A stretch of 10,747 nucleotides of DNA from Acetobacteraceae bacterium (GTDB lineage Bacteria > Pseudomonadota > Alphaproteobacteria > Acetobacterales > Acetobacteraceae). Position 1 is the first letter of the stretch. Each line of letters begins with the position of its first letter. The translations under genes were made by a program, and so were the position numbers. Shown here in pieces: positions 1-6,175 of this stretch. The notes under the pieces were generated by a model. The model worked only from the letters and a program-made list of their open reading frames with translations. It did not search any database and was not told the DNA's origin. Location of the stretch: contig JACMOQ010000473.1 of NCBI GenBank assembly GCA_014377905.1, positions 1 to 10,747 of the forward strand, written 5' to 3'.

Positions 1-212
1 AAATCGTCGTAGCTGCCAACGTTGATGACGCCCAAACAGCCGACGGCCCGGGCGGACGGTTGCAGGTTGCAGTTGTCGATCGACTTTGGGTGGAATTGGA
101 GGATGCCGCGCGCGCCGCGCTCGGCACTTTAACCCTCGATGACCTGATCCGCCGCGCCCAGGCCGCGGGATTGAAAAGGCCGTCGAGCGAGCCCATCAGT
201 TTTGCGATCTAG
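1..212 (+). CDS. C-terminal fragment of an unidentified protein (5' end outside window)
   Basis: An open frame runs from the window edge (first full codon at base 3) to a TAG at 210-212 and gives 69 residues. The frame has no internal stop. Its second half reads as a hydrophilic, helix-prone tail (VDRLWVELEDAARAALGT, then TLDDLIRRAQAAGLKRP), with alanine, arginine and glutamate use typical of coding sequence in GC-rich alphaproteobacteria. I do not recognise the family from this tail and assign no function. It reads toward the small - strand gene at 252-461, so the two converge with a 39-base AT-rich gap (213-251) that contains no clear hairpin terminator. The start and upstream neighbours lie outside the window. 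Confidence 0.55.
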   Translation, partial: IVVAANVDDAQTADGPGGRLQVAVVDRLWVELEDAARAALGTLTLDDLIRRAQAAGLKRPSSEPISFAI

Positions 213-251
213 ATGACTGTTTTACGATAATTTTTATCCCTAATCCTTGCT

Positions 252-461
252 TTAGATGGCCAAAAACAACGCCGCCAGCCACGCTGCTCCAACTGCAACG
301 CAGGCCCAAACCACCTCAACGCTGGTAATCATCGGTTGTTCGTCCGGGCAGGGTTCAGCGTCGGTCGGCTCGCATTCGACAAGGCCCGGCAGCACATCAC
401 CAAACGGGGCCGAGGACAGACCCCCATTGCCAAAGAACCGGAGTGTATTTTGCGCTGTCAT
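252..461 (-). CDS. Small single-pass membrane protein, unknown function
   Basis: This 69-residue gene is short but well supported. Its ATG (459-461 on the + strand) is preceded on the - strand by AGGAG with a 9-base spacer, and it is transcribed divergently from cysI. The N-terminal two thirds is hydrophilic and proline/acid-rich, with two cysteines (about residues 30 and 38) in a segment rich in Glu and Asp. Residues about 46-68 form one hydrophobic helix (VVWACVAVGAAWLAALFLAI) that ends at the C-terminus, so the protein is probably tail-anchored or has a single C-terminal membrane helix. I recognise no family. Its position back to back with cysI hints at shared control, but a role in sulfur metabolism is only an inference. 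The opposite-strand frame at 256-477 lacks a comparable ribosome binding site and is taken as a shadow. Confidence 0.6.
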   Translation of the reverse strand: MTAQNTLRFFGNGGLSSAPFGDVLPGLVECEPTDAEPCPDEQPMITSVEVVWACVAVGAAWLAALFLAI

Positions 462-474
462 TTGGATGATCTCC

Positions 475-531
475 TAATTCACGTTTGACATATGGTATTT
501 TAGTGATCATGTGCAAGCGGAAAGTGAATTA
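475..531. promoter_or_regulatory. Divergent promoter region with 8-bp inverted repeat (cysI / small membrane protein)
   Basis: TAATTCAC at 475-482 recurs as its reverse complement GTGAATTA at 524-531. With flanks the match extends to TAATTCACnTT, 10 of 11 bases. Between the arms lies a perfect TTGACA (485-490) facing cysI. At the usual spacing (about 507-513) there is only a poor -10 sequence, which would fit a promoter that needs an activator. On the other strand TAAAAT (complement of 497-502) could be a -10 for the small membrane gene, but no good -35 goes with it. The left arm also sits only a few bases from the small gene's ribosome binding site. Promoter assignments are by eye and tentative. 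No regulator gene is visible. Confidence 0.35.
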
Positions 532-536
532 CACTT
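522..536. promoter_or_regulatory. Palindrome just upstream of the cysI ribosome binding site
   Basis: AAGTG (522-526) and CACTT (532-536) are perfect inverted arms around a 5-base spacer AATTA. The site contains the right arm (524-531) of the longer-range inverted repeat. It ends three bases before the cysI Shine-Dalgarno AGGAG (540-544; 7 bases to the ATG at 552). It is suited to be a repressor operator or a small mRNA hairpin, but the arms are short, so chance remains possible. Confidence 0.3.
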
Positions 537-551
537 CCCAGGAGACTCCCG

Positions 552-2243
552 ATGGACCCGCAAGACGCTGCTCAATCGACCCCGCGCGCTTTATCTGGCG
601 TTGAGCGATTGAAGGAATCCTCCCGCCGACTGCGTGGCGATCTGGTTGCAGACCTCGCAAGCCCTGGCAGCCAGGTCACCGAGGATGGTTATAACTTACT
701 GAAATTTCACGGTAGTTACGAACAGTACGACCGCGATACCGCAACCGCCCGAAAGCAGATTGGCGAGGAAAAGGAATACAGCTTCATGCTGCGGGTGCGT
801 ATGCCAGGCGGCATTCTGACCGCCGCGCAGTATCTCGCGCTCGACGGGTTGGCCGACCAGTATGGCAACGGCACCTTACGGATTACCACGCGCCAGGGCA
901 TACAATTTCACGGAATTATTAAGGGGAATTTGAAACCCACAGTAGCGGTGATCAACGCAACGCTGCTTACCACCCAGGCGGCCTGCGGCGACGTGGTGCG
1001 CAATGTGATGACCACGCCAGCACCAATTCGCGATGCCAAGCACGCAAGGCTGGTCGCCGACGCCAAACTATTATCCGCTCAATTGCTGCCGGCCAGCCGC
1101 GCTTATCATCAGATTTTCCTAGACGAACCCGATACCGGCGAGACCGAGGCCGAACCGCTGTACGGCGCCACCTACCTGCCGCGCAAATTCAAGATCGCCA
1201 TCGCTGCCCCGCATGACAACACGCCGGACATCTTTGCCAACGATCTCGGCTTCCTGGCGATTTTCGAGAACGATAGTCTGCTGGGCTACAATGTCGCCAT
1301 CGGCGGCGGCTTCGGCATGACCCATAACCGACGCGACACCTTCCCCGCAGTTGCTTCCCTGATTGGCTTCGTTGGTCCCGACCAGCTTTTGCTCGCCGCC
1401 GAAACTGTGATCGCTTTCCAGCGCGACCATGGCGACCGCAGCGACCGCAAGCGCGCCCGGCTGAAATACGTCATCGCCGATCGCGGGCTGGACTGGGTGC
1501 GGGACCAGTTGACCTCCACCTACCGCCTGCCTTTGCAACTCGTCCACGCTATGCCGCCAATCAAGGTGCCAGAACTACTCGGCTGGCACGACCAGGGCGA
1601 CGGATTGCTCTGGCTCGGCATACCCCTGCCATCGGGCAGGATTGAGGACAGCAAAACCGTCCCCTTTCGCACCGCGCTGCGCGAAATTGTCGAGCGCTTT
1701 GGCCCTGACCCCGTCATGACCCCGCAACAGGACGTGCTGTTGACCAATATCCGCCCGCTCGACCGCCTCACCATCGAAGCCCTGCTGCGTGCCTATAAAA
1801 TACCGCTCAGCGAAGACCTCACTCCGATGTCGCGCTGGGCACTCGCCTGCCCCGCCTTGCCCACCTGCGGTCTTGCACTAACCGAGGCCGAGAGGGTCCG
1901 CGCGCCTTTAATCGCGCGTTTCGAAACCTTGTTCGCCAGCCACGGCCTCGCCGGTGAACGGCTGAGCCTGCGCATCACCGGCTGCCCAAACGGCTGCGCG
2001 CGGACCTACACCGGCGATATCGGCTTGGTCGGCCGCGTCCCTGGATCGTACGCAATCTATGTCGGCGGCGATTTCGCCGGCACACGGCTGTCGTTCAAAC
2101 TGCATGAAAGGGTGAAGGAGGAGGCATTGGAGGCAACGCTCGCCCCGGTGATCGCGGCCTTTGCCAGCGACCGTCTGCCCCAGGAAGGGTTTGGCGATTT
2201 TTGCAATCGGTTGGGTGCGGCGACCTTAATGGCGTTGACCTAG
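552..2243 (+). CDS. cysI: Assimilatory sulfite reductase hemoprotein subunit (siroheme, 4Fe-4S)
   Basis: CysI catalyses the six-electron reduction of sulfite to sulfide in cytoplasmic cysteine synthesis. The 563-residue product is close to E. coli CysI (570) and collinear with it throughout. The N-terminal half carries the ferredoxin-like and siroheme-binding repeat (LRVRMPGG near 80-87; TTRQGIQFHG near 112-121). The residues that contact substrate in the E. coli enzyme appear conserved: R83, R150 (VVRNV), K212 and K214 (YLPRKFK). The C-terminal repeat holds the four cluster/siroheme cysteines: C433-x5-C439 and C478-PNG-C482. The ATG at 552 has AGGAG seven bases upstream. No flavoprotein subunit (cysJ) is adjacent, so the electron donor is encoded elsewhere or is a ferredoxin. 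A nitrite reductase of the same superfamily is the main alternative, but the E. coli-like motifs favour sulfite. The neighbouring glutathione enzymes fit a thiol-metabolism setting. Confidence 0.93.
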   Translation: MDPQDAAQSTPRALSGVERLKESSRRLRGDLVADLASPGSQVTEDGYNLLKFHGSYEQYDRDTATARKQIGEEKEYSFMLRVRMPGGILTAAQYLALDGLADQYGNGTLRITTRQGIQFHGIIKGNLKPTVAVINATLLTTQAACGDVVRNVMTTPAPIRDAKHARLVADAKLLSAQLLPASRAYHQIFLDEPDTGETEAEPLYGATYLPRKFKIAIAAPHDNTPDIFANDLGFLAIFENDSLLGYNVAIGGGFGMTHNRRDTFPAVASLIGFVGPDQLLLAAETVIAFQRDHGDRSDRKRARLKYVIADRGLDWVRDQLTSTYRLPLQLVHAMPPIKVPELLGWHDQGDGLLWLGIPLPSGRIEDSKTVPFRTALREIVERFGPDPVMTPQQDVLLTNIRPLDRLTIEALLRAYKIPLSEDLTPMSRWALACPALPTCGLALTEAERVRAPLIARFETLFASHGLAGERLSLRITGCPNGCARTYTGDIGLVGRVPGSYAIYVGGDFAGTRLSFKLHERVKEEALEATLAPVIAAFASDRLPQEGFGDFCNRLGAATLMALT

Positions 2244-2332
2244 AGTAAGAAAACGACAAAGGTTTTAGGGAAGAAGGGTTTGTTTGTGATCAAAAAGCAC
2301 TGCTTTACTAAATTTTTTCGGGAACTTCCTAA
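2244..2332. other. AT-rich intergenic spacer with 13-bp palindrome; possible dispersed repeat
   Basis: These 89 bases are markedly AT-rich between GC-rich genes. They contain AAAGCA-C-TGCTTT (2294-2306), a perfect inverted repeat around one base, followed six bases later by a run of six T (2313-2318). Formed as RNA, the stem would be AT-rich and weak, so it is not a convincing terminator. No confident promoter or typical ribosome binding site for gloC is visible; GGGAA (2320-2324) eight bases before the ATG is the best candidate. The composition shift suggests an inserted intergenic repeat, but no second copy is present in this window, so this is an inference. Confidence 0.3.
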
Positions 2333-2986
2333 ATGCCTGACTTCAAACTCGCCATCCTCCCGGTCACCCAGTTCGAACAGAACTGCTCGCTGCTTTGGGA
2401 GGAAGACAGCAAGCGCGCCATGGTGGTCGACCCCGGCGGCGACGCCGACGAGATCATGGCTAACATCGAAAAACTCGGCCTTAAGGTCGAATTGATCCTG
2501 CTTACCCACGGCCATCTCGACCATGTCGGCGGGGCAATGGCGTTGAAGGAGATGCTGGGGGGCGCGGTGCCGATCCACGGGCCGGATATCCGTGACAAGT
2601 TCCTGATGGACGGCGTCGCCGCGTCCGCCGAGGGCATGGGCATGACCGGGATGGCGAACTGCACCCCGGATCTGTGGCTTGAGGAAGGCGATACCGTCGA
2701 TCTCGGCATGTTCCATTTCGACATCTATCACTGCCCCGGCCATTCGCCCGGCAGCCTGGTTTATGTCGACAAGAATTTGCGCTTTGCCTTTGTCGGCGAC
2801 GTGCTGTTCTGCCGGTCAGTGGGACGCAGCGATTTCGAGTATGGCGACGGCACCCTGCTGGTGCGCTCGATCCGCCGCAAACTGCTGCCTTTGGGCGATG
2901 ATATCGGTTTCATCTGCGGCCACGGCCCGGCTTCGAGTTTTGGCGAGGAACGCAAGCAGAATCCGTTCTTGCAATTCGCGCCATGA
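2333..2986 (+). CDS. gloC: Type II glyoxalase, GloC/YcbL-type metallo-beta-lactamase fold hydrolase
   Basis: This is probably a cytoplasmic hydrolase of S-lactoylglutathione (or a related glutathione thioester), releasing glutathione and D-lactate in methylglyoxal detoxification. The 217-residue product matches the short GloC/YcbL type and lacks the extra C-terminal domain of classical GloB. Visible landmarks are the N-terminal VTQFEQNCSL; DPGGDAD near 33-39; the metal motif THGHLDH with H59, H61, D63 and H64; HCPGHSPG with H137; GDVLF with D156 as bridging ligand; and GHGP with H197. GVGRSDF-like and NPFLQ segments near the end also follow E. coli YcbL. All metal ligands are present, so activity is expected. 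The stop overlaps the start of the downstream GST gene in ATGA, indicating translational coupling. The physiological substrate cannot be read from the sequence. Confidence 0.9.
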   Translation: MPDFKLAILPVTQFEQNCSLLWEEDSKRAMVVDPGGDADEIMANIEKLGLKVELILLTHGHLDHVGGAMALKEMLGGAVPIHGPDIRDKFLMDGVAASAEGMGMTGMANCTPDLWLEEGDTVDLGMFHFDIYHCPGHSPGSLVYVDKNLRFAFVGDVLFCRSVGRSDFEYGDGTLLVRSIRRKLLPLGDDIGFICGHGPASSFGEERKQNPFLQFAP

Positions 2987-3609
2987 TCCTAATCGGTCAG
3001 TATGACAGCCCGTTCGTGCGCCGCGTCGCAATCGCGTTCCGGCTGTACGAAATGGAATTTGAACATCGGCCCTGGTCCACCTTCGGCGATGGTGACAAAA
3101 TTGCGCCATTCAACCCTCTGCGCCGAGTACCCACGTTGGTCCTATTCGATGGCGAGGTGGTGATCGACAGCACCACCATCCTGGATTTTCTCGACGAGGA
3201 GGTTGGCCCATCCCGCGCGATGCTGCCGGAATATGGCCCCGCCAGGCGCGCGGCGTTGAAAATCTGCGCGCTCTCGACCGGCCTCGCCGACAAGGCGGTG
3301 GCTCTGGTTTACGAGCAAGCGCTGCACGCGCAAACCTCCGAGATCTGGCTCGCGCGCTGCCGTGACCAAGTTGAGGCAGTTCTCGATGCGCTCGAAGTGT
3401 CGCGCGCGGCCAGCAACGCGCCGTTCTGGTTCGGCCACATGATTTCCCACGCCGACATCGCCTTCGCCTGCGCCTGGCGCTTTGTCACTGAAGCCCATCC
3501 CAGCGTGGTGGATATCGCGCGCTGGCCGGCGCTGGCCCAAGCTGCCGCGCATTGCGAGGCATTACCAGCCTTCGACGAAATCAAGCAGGTGTTCATTCCG
3601 CCAAGATAG
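2983..3609 (+). CDS. Glutathione S-transferase family protein (YibF-like)
   Basis: The 208-residue product has the usual two-domain GST layout. A thioredoxin-like N-terminal domain covers about residues 1-75, with SPFVRRV (Ser9 a likely glutathione-activating residue), the cis-proline motif VPT at 49-51, and the D62-S63 glutathione gamma-glutamyl site. A helical C-terminal domain follows, with a SHADIAFACAWRF segment near 150-165 that resembles the N-capping box of GSTs. It is most like the YibF-type bacterial GSTs. The natural reaction of these proteins is usually unknown, so no substrate is assigned. The ATG at 2983 sits inside the gloC stop region (4-base overlap), so the two are probably made together as a glutathione-dependent pair. 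The gene ends only six bases from the oppositely oriented binding-protein gene at 3616. Confidence 0.85.
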   Translation: MILIGQYDSPFVRRVAIAFRLYEMEFEHRPWSTFGDGDKIAPFNPLRRVPTLVLFDGEVVIDSTTILDFLDEEVGPSRAMLPEYGPARRAALKICALSTGLADKAVALVYEQALHAQTSEIWLARCRDQVEAVLDALEVSRAASNAPFWFGHMISHADIAFACAWRFVTEAHPSVVDIARWPALAQAAAHCEALPAFDEIKQVFIPPR

Positions 3610-3615
3610 GCTAGG

Positions 3616-5133
3616 TCAGTTATCGCGCAGGCGAAGGTCGCGTAACCGCAACATCCCATCCGGTACCATGATCAGCCCGTCCAGCCGCGCTGAGGTGCCA
3701 GCAATCAACCGCCCGTTCCACAAATAAATGTAAGGCCGATCGTCGAGATAAATTTTGGCCGCAGCATCATAGGCGATTTTGCGTTTCGCAAAATCGGTCG
3801 TGCCACGCCCTTCGTTCAGCAAGCGATCAACCTCCGGATTGCAATAGCGCCCGCCGTTTAGCGCCATGCCACAGGCGTTGAAATTATAAAGGTTGGCATC
3901 GATGTCGGTGCGCCCGCTCCACAATATAATCAGCGATTCAAAATCGCCATCAGTCCATTGCTTCAGCAGCGTGGCGACCTCAACGACCGTAAGTTCGATG
4001 TCGATCCCCGCCTCGCGCGCCATGGCCTGGATCACCTCCGCCGCCTGACGGAATTCGGTGGTGTTGGGAACCGACATCTGCATCTTCACTTGGTCCAGCC
4101 CGGCTTGTTTCAGCAAGGCTTTGGCACGCGCGAGATCTCGCGGCGGCACTGGAACATTGGCGCTGTAGAAAGGGCTTTCCGGTTGGACCGACTGGTTGCC
4201 GGGGATATAGGCCCCATTGAACGCCACCTGATTGAGGATCTGCCGATCTATAGCCGCATCAAGCGCCTCGCGCACCAGTTTGCCACGACCGAGCTTGCCC
4301 TCGGAACGGCGACCGTTGCCGACATTGATCGCGATATAGCCGGAAACTAATCCAGTACTCATATGCAGCTTGACCCGTTTATCGGCGGCCATGGCCGCGA
4401 CATCGGTCGGATTCACCGCCTCAATAATCTCCAGACTGCCGGCGCGCAGATTGGCGGCTCGGATGGTGGTGTCAGTTATCGGTTGATAGATCACCTTGTC
4501 GAAATGAAACCGGCCTGCGTCCCAATGTTCTTTGAAGCGTTCGAGCTCAATACGGTCCTGCGCAATCCGGCGGACGAACTTGTATGGCCCCGCGCAGCCA
4601 GGAGCGGCGGCAAATGCCTCGCCGGTCTGGGCCGCCGTACGGGTCGACATCATCATCCCGGCACGGTCCGACAAGGCCGCGACCAGCGGGGCGAACACCG
4701 AACTCATCGTGATGCGCACCTCTAGCGGCCCCATGGCATCAATTGCTGCGACCGGGCCGAGTTCAGCTTTTCGGGTCGAGCCAGCCATCCGCAAATGGCG
4801 CTCAAGGCTGGCCTGCACCGCGGCGGCATCCAACGCAGTACCGTCATGAAACGTCACGCCAGGGCGCAGACTCAAGGTGAGGGCGCGCCCGTCATCGCTC
4901 CATTTCCAGGCAGTCGCAAGTTGGGGCACAAAATTCAACTTCGCGTCGATATCGACCAGCTTGTCGCACATCGCAGTGAATACCTGACGCCCCGCGACGC
5001 TGCGCGACAAGGTCGGGTCAAGTATGTCGGGGTCGCTGCTGATCCCGATGCGGAGCGTTTGCGCCGGCGTCGCCGCGCCTAGTAACGACAAACCCAGGCC
5101 CAGCGCAGCCACCATTTTCCAACGCGTGTTCAT
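3616..5133 (-). CDS. ABC transporter solute-binding protein, family 5 (peptide/nickel type), Sec-exported
   Basis: This is a periplasmic receptor that would deliver a peptide-like or other small solute to an ABC importer. The 505-residue product starts with a Sec signal: positive N-region MNTRWK, hydrophobic core to about residue 20, and cleavage near A24 (TPA-Q). There is no lipobox cysteine. The mature part has the family-5 layout: SDPDILDPTLS near the N-terminus, LRPGVTFHDGTALDAAAV, CAGPYKF in the first lobe, VREALDAAIDR in the middle, and WSGRTDIDANLY with NACGMALNGGRYCNPEVD, whose two cysteines could form a disulfide. The start is supported by GGAG seven bases upstream. It is clearly divergent from the tandem pair at 6176-9497. 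It has its own promoter-like sequence and is probably a separate unit. No permease or ATPase gene is nearby. The ligand is unknown; proximity to a GST gene is not enough to call a glutathione binder. Confidence 0.88.
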   Translation of the reverse strand: MNTRWKMVAALGLGLSLLGAATPAQTLRIGISSDPDILDPTLSRSVAGRQVFTAMCDKLVDIDAKLNFVPQLATAWKWSDDGRALTLSLRPGVTFHDGTALDAAAVQASLERHLRMAGSTRKAELGPVAAIDAMGPLEVRITMSSVFAPLVAALSDRAGMMMSTRTAAQTGEAFAAAPGCAGPYKFVRRIAQDRIELERFKEHWDAGRFHFDKVIYQPITDTTIRAANLRAGSLEIIEAVNPTDVAAMAADKRVKLHMSTGLVSGYIAINVGNGRRSEGKLGRGKLVREALDAAIDRQILNQVAFNGAYIPGNQSVQPESPFYSANVPVPPRDLARAKALLKQAGLDQVKMQMSVPNTTEFRQAAEVIQAMAREAGIDIELTVVEVATLLKQWTDGDFESLIILWSGRTDIDANLYNFNACGMALNGGRYCNPEVDRLLNEGRGTTDFAKRKIAYDAAAKIYLDDRPYIYLWNGRLIAGTSARLDGLIMVPDGMLRLRDLRLRDN

Positions 5134-5171
5134 TGTTGGTCTCCGATCAGAAAATTGCCCGCAGGGCGGCA

Positions 5172-5184
5172 GGTTACGGTAACC
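5172..5184. promoter_or_regulatory. 13-bp palindrome, candidate operator of the downstream solute-binding protein gene
   Basis: GGTTAC and GTAACC form a perfect inverted repeat around a single G. The symmetry extends outward, with one extra C on the right side, to about CGGCAGG / CCTGTCG. It lies 38 bases before the start of the 3616-5133 gene and just downstream of the promoter-like boxes at 5208-5236, where a repressor would block transcription. The one-base loop makes an RNA hairpin less likely than a DNA-binding site. No regulator gene is present in the window to match it. Confidence 0.4.
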
Positions 5185-5207
5185 CTGTCGGTTTAATTGC
5201 CGCCGCT

Positions 5208-5236
5208 GTCATACAAGTCCGAGTATTGTCCCTCAA
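5208..5236 (-). promoter_or_regulatory. Sigma-70-like promoter for the 3616-5133 binding-protein gene
   Basis: On the - strand TTGAGG (complement of 5231-5236) and TATGAC (complement of 5208-5213) are separated by exactly 17 bases. Each matches four of six consensus positions. Transcription would begin near 5200 and give a leader of about 65-70 bases containing the palindrome at 5172-5184. The rest of the 181-base gap (5134-5314) holds no gene and no clear terminator for the upstream membrane hydroxylase gene; only a weak CCC/GGG stem lies near 5286-5301. Assignment is by eye. Confidence 0.35.
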
Positions 5237-5314
5237 CCCAATGTGGACCAAACGCTATCGCTGTTCCCCGCACATGTCACGTAAATCCCCCGATATTGGG
5301 CCGAGGACCGCCTG

Positions 5315-6160
5315 TCAGGAGCGCGACCCACCCTGCGGCTCGATTGGATGGGCGTCAACAGACCCGGCCAGCGGTTGCACCAACATCCGGTCAAGCCGCA
5401 ACTCGCCTGGATCGCGAAAGCGCTCCAGACCAATGGTCATGCCCGCCTGCCCGCCCGTGGGCTCGGCGCAATACGTACCGAACACCCGATCCCACCATGG
5501 CAGATTGAAGCCGAAATTGCTGTTGGTTTCGCGCGGCACCACCGAATGATGCACGCGGTGCATGTCGGGCGTCACCACAATCCAGCGCAGTACCGATTCC
5601 AACCAAGCCGGCAGCCCGACATTGCCGTGGTTGAACATCGCGGTCGCGTTGAGGGCAATTTCGAACACCAGCACCGCAATCGGCGGCGCCCCCAACGCTG
5701 CCACGACCAGGAGTTTCAATCCCATTGAAAGCAGGATTTCAATCGGATGAAACCGCGTGCCGGTGGTCACATCAAAGTCGAGATCGGCATGGTGCATACG
5801 GTGCAAACGCCACAGCGCCGGAACCGCATGAAACAAAGCGTGCTGGAGATAAATTACCAGATCGAGCACCAGGACGGAAACGACGACCCTGACCCAGCCG
5901 GGCAGCGTCACCGCATTGAGCGCACCCCAACCGCCCTGCTCGCCCAGTATCGCAAGGGCAACCGCGGTGACCGGAATCGCCAACCGCACACCAACAGTGT
6001 TGAGCACCACAAGCCCCAGATTGCTCGGCCAACGCCGCCAGCGCGACACGCTGCGGGGGCGACGCGGCGCCAGCGCTTCCCAGACCGCCATCGCGAACAG
6101 GATGCCGAGGAAGATGCCGAGCCTTATGGCGGGTTCATGGCCGAGAATGAATTCTGACAT
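5315..6160 (-). CDS. Fatty acid hydroxylase / sterol desaturase-family membrane protein
   Basis: This is an integral membrane di-iron enzyme of the FA_hydroxylase superfamily, which uses oxygen to hydroxylate or desaturate lipids. The 281-residue product has several hydrophobic helices (about 12-28, 48-72, 90-106, 145-172) and the family histidine clusters: HALFH (H107, H111), HRMHH (H120, H123, H124), FHP (H138), NHGN (H178) and HRVHH (H201, H204, H205). All expected metal ligands appear present. The ending NFGFNLPWWDRVFGTY is also typical of the family. The substrate (sterol, hopanoid, fatty acid, carotenoid or ether lipid) cannot be inferred. The ATG follows the upstream binding-protein stop by 15 bases, with GGAAG and a G-run as ribosome binding site, so it is very likely cotranscribed with that gene. 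A lipid-modifying enzyme directly behind periplasmic binding proteins is unusual and may reflect a shared substrate or simple clustering. Confidence 0.87.
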   Translation of the reverse strand: MSEFILGHEPAIRLGIFLGILFAMAVWEALAPRRPRSVSRWRRWPSNLGLVVLNTVGVRLAIPVTAVALAILGEQGGWGALNAVTLPGWVRVVVSVLVLDLVIYLQHALFHAVPALWRLHRMHHADLDFDVTTGTRFHPIEILLSMGLKLLVVAALGAPPIAVLVFEIALNATAMFNHGNVGLPAWLESVLRWIVVTPDMHRVHHSVVPRETNSNFGFNLPWWDRVFGTYCAEPTGGQAGMTIGLERFRDPGELRLDRMLVQPLAGSVDAHPIEPQGGSRS

Positions 6161-6175
6161 CCCCCCGCTTCCGCG

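Noticed and set aside
256..477. Open frame on the + strand opposite the small membrane-protein gene
   Set aside because: It has no ribosome binding site and a low-complexity Ser/Thr/Pro composition typical of a reverse-strand shadow. The - strand frame has a good ribosome binding site and a membrane helix.
2294..2318. Rho-independent terminator after cysI
   Set aside because: The inverted repeat has a one-base loop and AT-rich stem and is separated from the T-run by six bases. Too weak to call.
2240..2743. Long - strand frame antisense to gloC
   Set aside because: It has no family features and lies opposite a gene with complete catalytic motifs; it reflects GC-rich codon bias.
3616..5133. 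Glutathione-binding protein GsiB, suggested by the neighbouring GST gene
   Set aside because: The GST gene is on the opposite strand and nothing in the sequence specifies a glutathione ligand.
5286..5301. Terminator after the membrane hydroxylase gene
   Set aside because: Only a three-base CCC/GGG stem and a short T-run are present.
5133..5549. + strand frames across the 5134-5314 gap and the hydroxylase gene
   Set aside because: Low-complexity composition, no ribosome binding site, and they run antisense to a gene with complete histidine motifs.
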